A stretch of DNA of 64,000 bases, taken from a virus. The stretch covers positions 1 through 64,000 of IMG/VR virus record IMGVR_UViG_3300010399_000033, one strand, 5' to 3'. Below, one piece after another: positions 16,709 through 24,725 of this stretch (positions are counted from its first letter, which is position 1; every line of letters starts with the position of its first letter). Both the position numbers and the translations under genes were made by a program. The notes below the pieces were generated by a model that had not been told where the DNA came from, searched no databases, and was given only the letters and a program-made list of their open reading frames with translations.

Positions 16709-16974
16709 GGCGCTCCCGTCATGGAACGGGCGACCGTGGCCGCCGTCTCCAACCCAAGCCGCCTCGACGTGGAATTATGTGAGCTTGGGATGTCATCCCG
16801 CATTGTCAGCAGCCGCTCGCTGATCTGGTGGCCCGTCTCGCTGACGATCAATGCCAGCGCAGCCGCGACGGCCGGACTCGGCAATGCGTCGGAGCGGTTG
16901 AGCTTCATCTCAGTTGCCAACAGCTGCTCGAATGTGTCGAGGATCCGCCTGTATTCGCTTGTTACCTGCGTCAT
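16705..16974 (-). CDS. Small helical protein, paralogue of the gene at 17380-17601
   Basis: 89 residues from ATG 16974, which shares ATGA with the upstream micro-gene; a longer frame to 17145 would overlay two other genes. It contains PSPAVAAALALIVSE, very close to PSPAFAAAIALMREE in the gene at 17380-17601, so the two look like diverged copies of one domain. No function known. Confidence 0.6.
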   Translation of the reverse strand: MTQVTSEYRRILDTFEQLLATEMKLNRSDALPSPAVAAALALIVSETGHQISERLLTMRDDIPSSHNSTSRRLGLETAATVARSMTGAP

Positions 16975-17135
16975 GTCCGCCGCTCCTGCGATGCCTCTCG
17001 TGGACTTCGCGCTGCCATGAAGATTGCAGCGATCTCCGGATCCTGGTCCCCGGCATAGCCGGAACGAACGCGGTTGTCGATCTCGCGCAGCATGCGCGAC
17101 ACGTAGACCAACACATCCAAATCCTTGTCGGTCAC
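16971..17135 (-). CDS. Micro-gene with GTG start
   Basis: 54 residues (begins VTDKDLDVLVYVSRMLREID, ends SQERRT). Supported by a GTG start overlapping the upstream stop region and by ATGA overlap with the downstream start. Composition is normal for a coding frame. Likely a small helical protein. Confidence 0.55.
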   Translation of the reverse strand: MTDKDLDVLVYVSRMLREIDNRVRSGYAGDQDPEIAAIFMAARSPREASQERRT

Positions 17136-17383
17136 GGCTGCGCATCCTCCAGCGTCTTCAGCAGAGCGGCCTTGAGGCCGTCGCTGACTGCGAATGACTT
17201 GCTGTATGTTTCTCCGCGCCGCACCGCGCCGCTGCGTCCGATATAGTATCGGAAATGCCTTTGCCCAGGACGGTCAAGCGGATGTGTGATCACGAATGTG
17301 CGTGCCTTCTTCGTCGGAGACGGAAGCACTTCGGTGGCGCCGCGCTTAAGCAGAGCGGCGACAAATCGATCTTGGAGCGTCAT
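17132..17383 (-). CDS. Small basic hypothetical protein
   Basis: 83 residues from ATG 17383, which forms an ATGA junction with the previous gene. Basic and beta-rich in the middle (ARTFVITHPLD, RHFRYYIGRSGAVRRGETYSKS). The pattern hints at nucleic-acid binding, but no family is recognised. Confidence 0.6.
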   Translation of the reverse strand: MTLQDRFVAALLKRGATEVLPSPTKKARTFVITHPLDRPGQRHFRYYIGRSGAVRRGETYSKSFAVSDGLKAALLKTLEDAQP

Positions 17384-17601
17384 GACTTGTCCTCCGATAG
17401 GGTGACGGCCTCCAGTGCCAGCACGAGCGACCGCTGCGCGCGGGCCCTTGCGGGAGGCAGCATGCACTCCTCGCGCATCAGCGCGATCGCGGCGGCAAAG
17501 GCGGGTGACGGATCCATCGGCCCACGCTCCTTCACGCGCTCCTGTTCCAGGAGTTCCGCAAATTTGCGGACCGCGGGATCGTTCAAGGTGCTGGTGTACA
17601 T
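17380..17601 (-). CDS. Small helical protein, first gene after a promoter
   Basis: 73 residues. Shares PSPAFAAAIALMREE with the gene at 16705-16974. First gene of the last leftward transcription unit, about 130 bases downstream of the promoter at 17739-17767, with GAAGGGGCA as its ribosome site. Confidence 0.65.
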   Translation of the reverse strand: MYTSTLNDPAVRKFAELLEQERVKERGPMDPSPAFAAAIALMREECMLPPARARAQRSLVLALEAVTLSEDKS

Positions 17602-17738
17602 GACTTGCCCCTTCTTTAGCGTTAATGTGGCGGGTCTAGGTCCTCATTTATTCCCCGGCTGGGAGGACTCCACGAGTGCCGGGCCAGATGTCACCATGTC
17701 AACCCGCCTGGGTGACCAACGACTGAACTCATGATCAA

Positions 17739-17767
17739 CGTATAGCAGAGCTTCTGGGGCGTTGCAA
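17739..17767 (-). promoter_or_regulatory. Leftward promoter, copy 1 of shared element
   Basis: On the minus strand: TTAGCTC directly before TTGCAA, exactly 17 bases, then TATACG. The same extended -35 and spacing recur at 45839-45867 and 48283-48311. It sits where the gene at 17771 ends, about 130 bases upstream of the gene starting at 17601. Confidence 0.65.
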
Positions 17768-17770
17768 GAG

Positions 17771-18097
17771 CTAACCTGCAAAATCGGGTGGCCAGTCTTC
17801 GTACCATCCGGATTGCTGCGGACGCTCGCGCTTTGGCGGAGTCCCGCGATTCGACATGCGGACCCAGCCGCCAAGCACGCGCCGAAAGTCCAGCTCGCCG
17901 TCGAAGACCTCCTGCTCAACGATATCGTGCATCCGTTCGCCCGGGCAGTCGGTGGGGATCGATCCCTCCGCTCCCCCGCACACGACGCACATCGAGAGGC
18001 CGTTGCATGACCAGCACGCCGACCCTCCATCGTCGTGTTCCTTGTCGCAGACGTACCATCGGTGTCCCGGTACTGGGAATGGGATGATCTGCGCCAT
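17771..18097 (-). CDS. Small Cys-rich, probably zinc-binding phage protein
   Basis: 108 residues from ATG 18097, chosen for the AGGAGG site 11 bases upstream. It holds CWSCNGLSMCVVCGGAEGS followed by TDCPGERM, a cluster of Cys recurring in small phage proteins of unknown role, and a Trp/Pro-rich C-terminus. Probably a structural zinc site. Confidence 0.65.
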   Translation of the reverse strand: MAQIIPFPVPGHRWYVCDKEHDDGGSACWSCNGLSMCVVCGGAEGSIPTDCPGERMHDIVEQEVFDGELDFRRVLGGWVRMSNRGTPPKRERPQQSGWYEDWPPDFAG

Positions 18098-18260
18098 GTC
18101 CTTGCCCTCCTGGATGCCTCGTGGTCGCTCTAGGAGCGTCACCGGTGCGTTTTTGGGGTGGTCCCTATACGACCCTAGCGGGCCGCCTCTAAATACGCTG
18201 ATTCACGTAGTACCTGAATACTGCAATCTTGGGAACTGTTCGTTCGGAACCAGCCGGGAG

Positions 18261-18536
18261 TCAGGTCCGGCCAGCCGATTCTGGGTCGAGCATGTCATCC
18301 ACCGGGCCCGCCCACGGGATCGGAACGACCTTGACCGGCGCGGAATGACCGCTCCGCGCCTTCAGCCGTGCCGTCGCGAGCATTGCGATCTGCACGATGA
18401 TCTTAAGCTCGCGGTCGTTCCAACGTCGCAGAAACAGCGGGAAAAACTTCGGATACCAACGGGCATCCGTGCTCAGTCCGTCGTGCATCCGCCATTCGTG
18501 GTCGACGCAGACCGCCACGGTGTAGAAGTCCATCAT
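18261..18536 (-). CDS. Hypothetical protein
   Basis: 91 residues, starting at one of two adjacent ATG codons in ATGATGG, where the TGA of the upstream SLOG gene lies. N-terminal MDFYTVAVCVDHEWRMHDG is beta-like; a hydrophobic helix (ELKIIVQIAMLATARL) follows. Unknown function. Confidence 0.55.
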   Translation of the reverse strand: MMDFYTVAVCVDHEWRMHDGLSTDARWYPKFFPLFLRRWNDRELKIIVQIAMLATARLKARSGHSAPVKVVPIPWAGPVDDMLDPESAGRT

Positions 18537-19057
18537 TTCCACCTCCTGCTGATGTCGCGGAACAGGTCGCGCAGGAATGCCTCGCACTCATCGGTCACGC
18601 CGATACGCGTGCTCTCGCGCGGGCCGGCGATGTTCAGCACGAGCGGCCGGCCGCAGCGCTCTGCTTGTTCGTATAGCCATTCGATCAGCAAGCGTACATC
18701 TGGCTGCATGCTGGACACGCGCATGAACAAATATTCGCAACGAAATCGTCGCACGTGCTTACGTTCGCGAATGCACATGTCATACGTCAGGGAGCTTCCG
18801 CGCCCCATTCGTGCCGGCGCAATGAGCAATGTAGCGTCGGAGTCCCTGACATTGCAGAGCGTGCGCGCCGGATATTCAGAACTGCCGCACTCGACTAGCC
18901 CAAAGCCGAGAAGTACTGAACGGCGCGGACCTTCCTCGGTCATGAATCCGAGCGGCGCGGTGCCGCCGGTGGGAATGCCGCAGCGTTTCGCAGCGACCAG
19001 CGCCGCTTGATCGACACCAGTCTGGCCCCCACTTATCACCTTGTCGATCAGCTTCAT
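18533..19057 (-). CDS. SLOG/YpsA-like protein ('putative molybdenum carrier' family)
   Basis: 174 residues. The N-terminus SGGQTGVDQAALVAAKRCGIPTGGTAP is the signature of the putative-molybdenum-carrier/YpsA group within the SLOG Rossmann superfamily, with ISGGQTGVDQ forming the nucleotide-binding loop. Later GSSEYPARTLCNVRDSDATLLI and the DDAT-type loop match the family's second motif. Members are thought to bind nucleotide or ADP-ribose-type ligands; enzymatic role in phages is unknown. Length agrees with the family. A second possible NAD/ADP-ribose protein (NADAR) lies at the right end of the window. Confidence 0.75.
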   Translation of the reverse strand: MKLIDKVISGGQTGVDQAALVAAKRCGIPTGGTAPLGFMTEEGPRRSVLLGFGLVECGSSEYPARTLCNVRDSDATLLIAPARMGRGSSLTYDMCIRERKHVRRFRCEYLFMRVSSMQPDVRLLIEWLYEQAERCGRPLVLNIAGPRESTRIGVTDECEAFLRDLFRDISRRWK

Positions 19058-19061
19058 TGTC

Positions 19062-19232
19062 TCAAGACCTTCTGTGCATCAGCGATGCTATTCCGGTGAC
19101 GACGACAGCCAGCGCCGCTATTTTGACGATTTGCTCTGGTGTCATCGTGCTGTTTTGTAGGATGACGGCGCCCCCGGTCAGCAGTATTGTCGACCATCCG
19201 ACCTGCAGAGCGATCAGAGCGGGCGGGATCAT
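19062..19232 (-). CDS. Tiny membrane protein
   Basis: 56 residues from ATG 19232 in an ATGA overlap. Two hydrophobic segments (ALIALQVGWSTILLTGGAVIL and IVKIAALAVVVTGIASLM), so a two-pass membrane peptide. No further clue to function. Confidence 0.6.
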   Translation of the reverse strand: MIPPALIALQVGWSTILLTGGAVILQNSTMTPEQIVKIAALAVVVTGIASLMHRRS

Positions 19233-19474
19233 GGACGTCTCTCCGGTGGGTCGTATTTGTGGTCGCAGATCTGGCACTCGTACTTGCCGGTGTTCAGATG
19301 GAAGATCTTGGTGCAGCGATCTCCGCAGCGAGGACACACTCGCCACGATCGCCAGCGCTTCGGCGGACGCGCGCTGACAAGCTCGCAGTAGTCACACGCA
19401 CCAGAGATCTGGCCGCAAGCGTCGGTCGCGCCTACGCACCGGGTCTGAGGTCGCGGCCTATGCGCCCTGGTCAC
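19229..19474 (-). CDS. Small zinc-ribbon-like protein (GTG start)
   Basis: 81 residues. GTG at 19474 is preferred because it makes a four-base GTGA overlap and has GGAG eight bases upstream; an earlier GTG at 19483 is possible. Cys pairs CDYC, CPRCGDRC and CQIC indicate a zinc ribbon. Probably binds nucleic acid or protein. Confidence 0.6.
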   Translation of the reverse strand: MTRAHRPRPQTRCVGATDACGQISGACDYCELVSARPPKRWRSWRVCPRCGDRCTKIFHLNTGKYECQICDHKYDPPERRP

Positions 19475-19686
19475 GTGATCCACTCCACTGGGATGTCGCC
19501 GTTCTTGTTGAGGACTTCCGCGATCTGATCAGGCGCGGAGTTCTGGTAGGCCACCGATCCATCCACAAGGCTGGCGAGTCCGTAGAGGCCGCCACCCATA
19601 TACATAATCAACCAGCGCTCCTCGCGGCCCGACTTGCCGACGATCCGGCCGCCACGAATGTCTCCCGTTTCCCACTCGATCTTCAT
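19471..19686 (-). CDS. Small beta-rich hypothetical protein
   Basis: 71 residues from ATG 19686 (ATGA overlap). Compact beta pattern: GKSGREERWLIMYMGGGLYGLASLVDG. Resembles other short phage proteins of unknown role. Adjacent to a Tad2/DUF2829-like candidate. Confidence 0.6.
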   Translation of the reverse strand: MKIEWETGDIRGGRIVGKSGREERWLIMYMGGGLYGLASLVDGSVAYQNSAPDQIAEVLNKNGDIPVEWIT

Positions 19687-19961
19687 GGATGTGCCTCCAA
19701 GGGCCTCGTGCTCGTCGGACGCGATGGACACACCTGGAGCCACCAGTCGTCACGCTCGAAGTCGTCGAGCAACATAACCGGTGTGTACGGTGTCTCTCCA
19801 CTAAGGCTCCAGTACGTGATGGCGCTATACGAGCCGTCAATCGCAACATCGATGTCCTGCGATGGGTACGGCGCCTTGTGGAAAAAGCCGCATAGGGCGG
19901 GATGCGAGAACTTGTAGCGCTTCCCGTCCCGGAGCTTTTCGAGCACTTCTGCGAACTTCAT
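19683..19961 (-). CDS. Small protein with DUF2829/Tad2-like layout
   Basis: 92 residues from ATG 19961. Starts MKFAEVLEKLRDGKRYK and ends its core with MLLDDFERDDWWLQV. DUF2829/Tad2 proteins have the same outline: an F.EAL..L..GK start and a DDW end after a beta-sandwich. Tad2 sequesters the cyclic-nucleotide signal of Thoeris defence. The middle shows no further diagnostic residue, so the match is only suggestive. Confidence 0.45.
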   Translation of the reverse strand: MKFAEVLEKLRDGKRYKFSHPALCGFFHKAPYPSQDIDVAIDGSYSAITYWSLSGETPYTPVMLLDDFERDDWWLQVCPSRPTSTRPLEAHP

Positions 19962-20302
19962 CTGCTTCCTCCGCTGCTGGAATAGCTTCCAAAGATATCC
20001 ACGACGCGGCCGTCGTGGAATGCAATGATTTTCGTGCCTCGCGCGGGAGAACCACGTCCCGCAGCCGACCAGTACGACCACACGATGCGGTCCTGCTCGC
20101 CGACTTTGAGTGTCTGCTGCTGTGTGGGCTCGCCACAGCGCTCGCGCACTTCGTCGAAGCTGTGTCCGGCGCGGACATTGCAGAGCCGTGCCGGGGCGAC
20201 ATGCTGCGAATACCACACCGGCATCGTGACCACAGCTGTCAGCGGCACGAAGATGAAGGCGACGACCGCCAGACGGATAATACGTGCCTTGGTCTGCGTC
20301 AT
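19958..20302 (-). CDS. Membrane-anchored BamE/SmpA-like protein
   Basis: 114 residues from ATG 20302. N-terminal transmembrane anchor (IIRLAVVAFIFVPLTAVV), then RLCNVRAGHSFDEVRERCGEPT...WSY...KIIAFHDGRVVDI, the GMS..EV...CGEP and F..GRV.I pattern of small BamE/DUF2845-like periplasmic domains. Probably faces the periplasm. Phage role unknown; envelope modification is a guess. Confidence 0.6.
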   Translation of the reverse strand: MTQTKARIIRLAVVAFIFVPLTAVVTMPVWYSQHVAPARLCNVRAGHSFDEVRERCGEPTQQQTLKVGEQDRIVWSYWSAAGRGSPARGTKIIAFHDGRVVDIFGSYSSSGGSR

Positions 20303-20493
20303 TTCTGCCCCTCTCCCCGTTTCAGGCGAACGCGCAGCTCGCCTCGATGCCTGACCAGTACATATAGCTTCCCCGCCCATTGGATCTCGTCTCCTACGGC
20401 GGTCGACTTCAAAGCTATGACCCAGTCCATCTCGTCAATCGTCCATATACGGATCCTCGCTCCGCGATTTGTCAGCTTCTGACGTTCGCTCAT
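20299..20493 (-). CDS. Small beta-barrel-like protein
   Basis: 64 residues from ATG 20493 inside an ATGA. Contains RIRIWTIDEMDWVIALKSTAVGDEIQWAGKLYVLVRHRGELRVRL in parts, a five-strand pattern. No family recognised. Confidence 0.6.
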   Translation of the reverse strand: MSERQKLTNRGARIRIWTIDEMDWVIALKSTAVGDEIQWAGKLYVLVRHRGELRVRLKRGEGQK

Positions 20494-20635
20494 GGATGAT
20501 CTCGAATTTTGGAACGATCTTGACGCCGACCGCTCCGGAAATCCCGGAGCATGCCGGACACCTTGTATCATATCGTCCGCGGAAATCAAAGCTTAGAATA
20601 ATCGACCACGGCTGGGCGCAGCGCCAACAGCGCAT
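20435..20635 (-). CDS. Small zinc-finger protein, 3' end probably frame-shifted
   Basis: 66 residues from ATG 20635 (GGAAAG upstream). CWRC near the start and CPAC 27 residues later form a zinc ribbon. It runs 59 bases into the next gene, unlike its neighbours. If the AAAA run near 20511 had one more A, the frame would end at the TGA of that gene's ATGA start (reading VPKIRDHP), the usual junction here. Confidence 0.55.
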   Translation of the reverse strand: MRCWRCAQPWSIILSFDFRGRYDTRCPACSGISGAVGVKIVPKFEIIHERTSEADKSRSEDPYMDD

Positions 20636-20654
20636 GGCAACTTTCCGCACCAGA

Positions 20655-22460
20655 TTACTCGATGTAGGTGCCGCGCTCATCCTTGACCAGCCGAATCGTC
20701 GACGAGAATCGGGCGGACTGGTCGACGCGGTGATCGATGAAGTAGATCCGCTGGTCGCGGTCCGCCGCGCGATCGGCCAGCAGGTCAATCACGTCCTGGA
20801 TGCCTTCCCCCGCCATCCAGGTTGATGGCTCGTCGAAGATGCGCAGGTCGCACTCGACGCCATAGCGCGCCAGCAGCACGTCGGACAATGCCAGTGCGCC
20901 GGCAATGCGCAGTCGCTGCCCCTCCCCACCAGACCATGCTTCCCACTTCACCGGCGCGTCATTGCGCGGTGAGCGGATCCACACGTTAAATCCGTGGCTG
21001 ACATTCCCAGCCTGGGTTTCACGCGCGATCGTGTATTCGACGCGCCAGCGCGCCAGTCCGATCTCAGCCAGCACGGCGTTCGTCGCCATCTGCAGCTCAG
21101 CCAGCACTTCTTCGATGATCTGCAGGCGGATGACGCGGAAGCCCTCGATCCAAAACTCGCGGCGGATAGCTTGCCGTTCCAGTTTGGACTTTTCCGCCGT
21201 CTTGGTGACCAGAACAGCCTTTGTGTCCTTCAGCCGCTTGCGCAGGATCTGTGTATGCTGGGTGAACGGATTGTGTTGTTGTGTGGTCTCGGCGAGGCCC
21301 CGTTCCATTTCCCGAATGCGCGCATCCACGACGGCCAGTTCGCGGTTGACTGCCATGAGGTTTTGCTCGGATGTGCTCTTGAGCATTTCAAACTCGGCCA
21401 GCTTCTCGCGCAGTTCTGATGCACGTTCCGCGAATGCGTCGATTTTCTCGGCGGACTCCGCGCCGCTAGGATCCTCAACCGCATTCAAATCAGCCTCTAG
21501 CTTCTTGCGGTGCCGTTCCAGGTGAGATCCCTTGGCGGACTGCCGACACAGAGGGCACGTCTTTCCGTCGCCCAGCGTTTTTAGCTCGGCTGACGCGCGC
21601 CTGCGCTTCTCCTGCGCGACGGCCTGCAGCGATTGAAGGAGCGTACGCAGCTCAGATGCATCGTGTTCGATCGCGGCGATGTCGCGCCGCAGTGGCGCGA
21701 TCTCGGTCGCCGCGCGCTCCAAGCTCAGATCGTATTCGACGCGGCGATCGTCGAGCGTGACATGTTGCGCACGCAAGCGGCGAACTTCTGCTTTCGTTTC
21801 GCTTTCGCGCTCATCCCTCGCGTTCTCGAACTCGGCTGCTTTCTCCTCATGTGTCTTTATATCTCGTTCCACTTCGTTTATGGATCTTCCATAAACATTT
21901 AGTTCGTTTGCCATAATAGCGGCTGCATTTGACAAGCGCGTCGCCTCGGCGCGCGCGTGTTTTGACCGGCGCTCCCATCGCTCGACGTCAAGGGCCGGCG
22001 CGAGCATCGCCATCTTCTCGGCCGGTCGCAGATCGAAGAACAGCGGTTGACCTTGCATGTGTGCGACGGTGTGGCAGAACACATCGAACGGCATGCCGAT
22101 CAGCTCGTCGACCTGCTCCTGCGCAGCCTCCTCGCCGTTGATCAGCAGGTGTGACGCGGTGCGACAGATCTCGTGTGGTTCGCCGTCGCGCCGCAAGGAT
22201 ACAATGACCTCGGTGCCATTGCCGCCGTTCCACGACTTGATGTCGCCACGCCGCAGACCGCTTGACGTCTTGCCGTAAAGCCCCCACTGCAGCGCCAGGA
22301 ACACACTCGACTTGCCGGCGCCATTGCTCCCAAGTTCGCTTTCCAGCGCGTTCCATCCATCGACGAAGATCAGGCCGGGATTCTCCGGGATGTGGATCTC
22401 CAACGGCTCCACAATCGAGCGGAAGCAAACCACGGACAGCTTGTCGAATTGGATGAGCAT
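20655..22460 (-). CDS. Rad50/SbcC-like recombination endonuclease subunit (T4 gp46-like)
   Basis: 601 residues from ATG 22460. Walker A is GSNGAGKSS near residue 45; the middle is a long coiled coil with a zinc hook CPLC around residue 305; near the C-terminus come the ABC signature WSGGEGQRLRIA and Walker B LRIFDEPSTWM with the D-loop. This is the full Rad50-type layout. It works with the Mre11-like subunit two genes upstream to process DNA ends for recombination-dependent replication. Length fits T4-type gp46. Confidence 0.88.
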   Translation of the reverse strand: MLIQFDKLSVVCFRSIVEPLEIHIPENPGLIFVDGWNALESELGSNGAGKSSVFLALQWGLYGKTSSGLRRGDIKSWNGGNGTEVIVSLRRDGEPHEICRTASHLLINGEEAAQEQVDELIGMPFDVFCHTVAHMQGQPLFFDLRPAEKMAMLAPALDVERWERRSKHARAEATRLSNAAAIMANELNVYGRSINEVERDIKTHEEKAAEFENARDERESETKAEVRRLRAQHVTLDDRRVEYDLSLERAATEIAPLRRDIAAIEHDASELRTLLQSLQAVAQEKRRRASAELKTLGDGKTCPLCRQSAKGSHLERHRKKLEADLNAVEDPSGAESAEKIDAFAERASELREKLAEFEMLKSTSEQNLMAVNRELAVVDARIREMERGLAETTQQHNPFTQHTQILRKRLKDTKAVLVTKTAEKSKLERQAIRREFWIEGFRVIRLQIIEEVLAELQMATNAVLAEIGLARWRVEYTIARETQAGNVSHGFNVWIRSPRNDAPVKWEAWSGGEGQRLRIAGALALSDVLLARYGVECDLRIFDEPSTWMAGEGIQDVIDLLADRAADRDQRIYFIDHRVDQSARFSSTIRLVKDERGTYIE

Positions 22461-22461
22461 T

Positions 22462-22623
22462 TTACGGCGCCGGGATGCAAAATGCCTGTGCATATCCCGA
22501 TACGTGGCTGGCCTCGTCAGCTGCCTTTTTGCATGTCGCCCACCCTATATATGGCTTTTGTACTATAGCCATCGTTGTATAGGGTCCGCGCATGATGTAG
22601 ATCACCAAAAGCCAACCCTCCAT
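22462..22623 (-). CDS. Micro-gene between gp47-like and gp46-like genes
   Basis: 53 residues, starting in TGATG with the gp47-like stop. N-terminal hydrophobic stretch (GWLLVIYIM), then TMAIVQKPYIGWATCKKAADEASHV. Probably a small membrane-associated or regulatory peptide. No family. Confidence 0.5.
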   Translation of the reverse strand: MEGWLLVIYIMRGPYTTMAIVQKPYIGWATCKKAADEASHVSGYAQAFCIPAP

Positions 22624-23642
22624 CACGAAACCTCCTGCACGATTGCGAGTCCTGCTCGCTTGGTCATATCGTCCGCCTCCACCTGCTCGCTGTAGTCCTT
22701 GACGATCCGCGTGTCTGAACGCTGACCGCGTGACTCCTGCAGCTTCTTGCTCTTGGCGACAGACAGCTCGGTGATCGGGACGGTCGAATGTATGGTGCAG
22801 CTGCGCTCTTGTCCCCATGCCTCGATCGCCGCGCGCGTCTCCTCGAACCGTGCCGCGTCCTCGACGTTCATGAGCACCCGGATCTTGACCACGTCGCCGG
22901 CCCGCAGCGCGTCGGCGCGCTTGGTCTGCTTACGGAGGTCCGCTACATTCGTGACCTCGAATAGGCGCTTCTGCGGTCCCTTCAGCGGGATCGACTTCCG
23001 CCCGGATTTTCCGAGCAGAATGACTCGCGGCTCGTAGTCGTCGCCGAAGTCCACGGTGTATGGGGCGCCGACGTATGTGATCTTGCCGTCTTGCGGCACG
23101 TGGATGTCTCCTGAGATCACATTGGTGCCGTCAGCGAAGATATCGGTCGGAATCCCGTGCATTTTGCGAGTGCGCGAGATGCGCGCGCCCTCGAAAGTCT
23201 GATGAGCGAATACGAAGTTCCCATCCAATCCGATAGTTCCGTCGTGGCTGGCGCGGTAGGTCTGCCAATCACGCTCCCAATTGGATGTGTATGGCAACAA
23301 CAGATCTCCATTATCTCGTACGGTGGGCACGTCGACATACTGGATGCGGCTGAACCCCCCAAGAAAGCGAAAAAACGCCGGCAGACCCGGCTTGCCGTCG
23401 TGGTTGCCGTACAAAACGGTGATGTGCGCCATACATGACAGCTCAACCATCCGCTCGACGATGCGGTTCACCAGCCGGGAGCCGTGGTTGTCCTTGACTT
23501 CCGTGATATCGCCCAAAATCAGCAGATTCGTGACTTTGTGCTGATTCATCAGACGGGGAAGTGTGTCGTTCACGAAGCTCCAGCGGTATTCGTCCCGTGG
23601 ATTGCTCGACAGGTGCCAATCTGCTGTCACAAGTGTGGTCAC
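22623..23642 (-). CDS. Mre11/SbcD-like nuclease subunit (T4 gp47-like)
   Basis: 339 residues. Metallophosphoesterase motifs in order: ADWH (D-X-H) at residues 7-10, GDITE near 44, GNHDG near 80, FAHQTFEG, and SGDIHVPQ (the GDxHxP form) near 178. The C-terminal helical region ends in LQESRGQRSDTRIV. With the gp46-like ATPase it forms the phage Mre11/Rad50 complex that processes double-strand ends. Start MTTLVTADWH places the first catalytic motif at the usual distance. Confidence 0.88.
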   Translation of the reverse strand: MTTLVTADWHLSSNPRDEYRWSFVNDTLPRLMNQHKVTNLLILGDITEVKDNHGSRLVNRIVERMVELSCMAHITVLYGNHDGKPGLPAFFRFLGGFSRIQYVDVPTVRDNGDLLLPYTSNWERDWQTYRASHDGTIGLDGNFVFAHQTFEGARISRTRKMHGIPTDIFADGTNVISGDIHVPQDGKITYVGAPYTVDFGDDYEPRVILLGKSGRKSIPLKGPQKRLFEVTNVADLRKQTKRADALRAGDVVKIRVLMNVEDAARFEETRAAIEAWGQERSCTIHSTVPITELSVAKSKKLQESRGQRSDTRIVKDYSEQVEADDMTKRAGLAIVQEVS

Positions 23643-23646
23643 GTGG

Positions 23647-24171
23647 CTATTTCCTCGTAAGCTGTCTTCGGAACGGGAACCGAGCCTTCATCAGCTCGTC
23701 GAACAGATAAATGTTGACTGCATATCCATCGATCCAGACACGTGAGCAGCTCGGCGCGTTGAGCCACGCTGCTTCAAGTGGAATCAGCATCAGCGTCGGA
23801 AACATATTCTGACGCGCGATGACCACAGGCGTCCGATTTCCGTGCTTCTCGGCGTCGACTCGTGCCTTCCGCCAGAAGTCCGCCAAAGTCCCCTTGCCCA
23901 AAAGCAGACGTGCCAGCTCAAGGCGCTTGTAGTGCTTGGCCTCAATGAACCACGCGTCGGTCAGCACGTGTCCCTCAGCGGCGACGGCGCAAATATCACC
24001 GGCTACATGCGAGTATTCCTCTTTTCTTTGCATCAAAGTTGCGCGCCCCCCACTCATAGCACTTCTCCAGAAAATATCTTTGCGTTTTCCTCCGGTGACC
24101 CATAAGCTCAATGCAACACATATCGTTCGCTCGAATTGGCTTCCTTTTCTTTTCCCACCTCCGTTTTTCAT
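23647..24171 (-). CDS. PD-(D/E)XK-type nuclease, possible Holliday-junction or restriction-like endonuclease
   Basis: 174 residues from ATG 24171, which has GGAGG seven bases upstream and shares ATGA with the HNH gene. KGSQFER, then FWRSAMSGGR, then GDICAV and FIEAKHYKR give the E...D...E-X-K order of a PD-(D/E)XK nuclease (D near 85, EAK near 102). Similar small phage nucleases are linked to resolution or to host DNA cleavage. Location beside gp46/gp47 favours recombination. Confidence 0.65.
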   Translation of the reverse strand: MKNGGGKRKGSQFERTICVALSLWVTGGKRKDIFWRSAMSGGRATLMQRKEEYSHVAGDICAVAAEGHVLTDAWFIEAKHYKRLELARLLLGKGTLADFWRKARVDAEKHGNRTPVVIARQNMFPTLMLIPLEAAWLNAPSCSRVWIDGYAVNIYLFDELMKARFPFRRQLTRK

Positions 24172-24725
24172 ATGTGCCTCCAACTACGTCGGCGCTGGAT
24201 ATCCGAGACGGTTTGTTGTGTGATCCCAAACTTAGCTGCTATGTCTCCTTGCCGTTTTTCTTTGAAGCGTAATATTTCCCTGACATCGGATTCGCTTAGC
24301 TTGGCATTACCATTTCGGCTACCGTGATTATTTGTTCCATGCAGCTTTTTATCCGCATGATTCTCTTTCGGTGTAGCCCATCTTAAATGTTGCGGGCTGA
24401 TACAACCTAGATGTCCATTACCGCACGAATGTGCTGACCAATGTCGTTCAGTGGGCGGGGGTCCGTAGACACGTTTACAAATTAGCCGATGGACATCATG
24501 CTTTACACCATCCACATGAATCTGTGCGTATCCCCCAGTGCTTCTTCCAAATGGCCAAAATACGCAATTGGCTCCTTTATACTTTATAGCTTTATCCAGA
24601 AAGATGTGCGCGTGTCCGTAGCTTGTGTACTTCGGATCTCCATGGCGGCGCCACCGTGTGTAGTGCATGTCGCACCAACCGCGACAACGCGCTGTTGCAT
24701 GACAATCTTTGACTTTGCACTTCAT
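24168..24725 (-). CDS. HNH homing endonuclease with N-terminal zinc finger and C-terminal HTH
   Basis: 185 residues from ATG 24725 (TAATG overlap with the upstream stop). N-terminal CKVKDC...CRGWCDMHYTRWRRHGDP is a recurrent zinc module of phage homing nucleases. HDVHRLICKRVYGPPP followed by SCGNGHLGCISPQHLRWATPKEN is an HNH core. The C-terminus (KLSESDVREILRFKE, DIAAKFGITQQTVSDI) is a helix-turn-helix that recognises DNA. A free-standing selfish element in the recombination operon. Confidence 0.85.
   Translation of the reverse strand: MKCKVKDCHATARCRGWCDMHYTRWRRHGDPKYTSYGHAHIFLDKAIKYKGANCVFWPFGRSTGGYAQIHVDGVKHDVHRLICKRVYGPPPTERHWSAHSCGNGHLGCISPQHLRWATPKENHADKKLHGTNNHGSRNGNAKLSESDVREILRFKEKRQGDIAAKFGITQQTVSDIQRRRSWRHI

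Noticed and set aside
17856-19010. 384-codon plus-strand frame
   Set aside because: Overlies three well-supported minus-strand genes including the SLOG protein; Arg/Ser-rich shadow composition.
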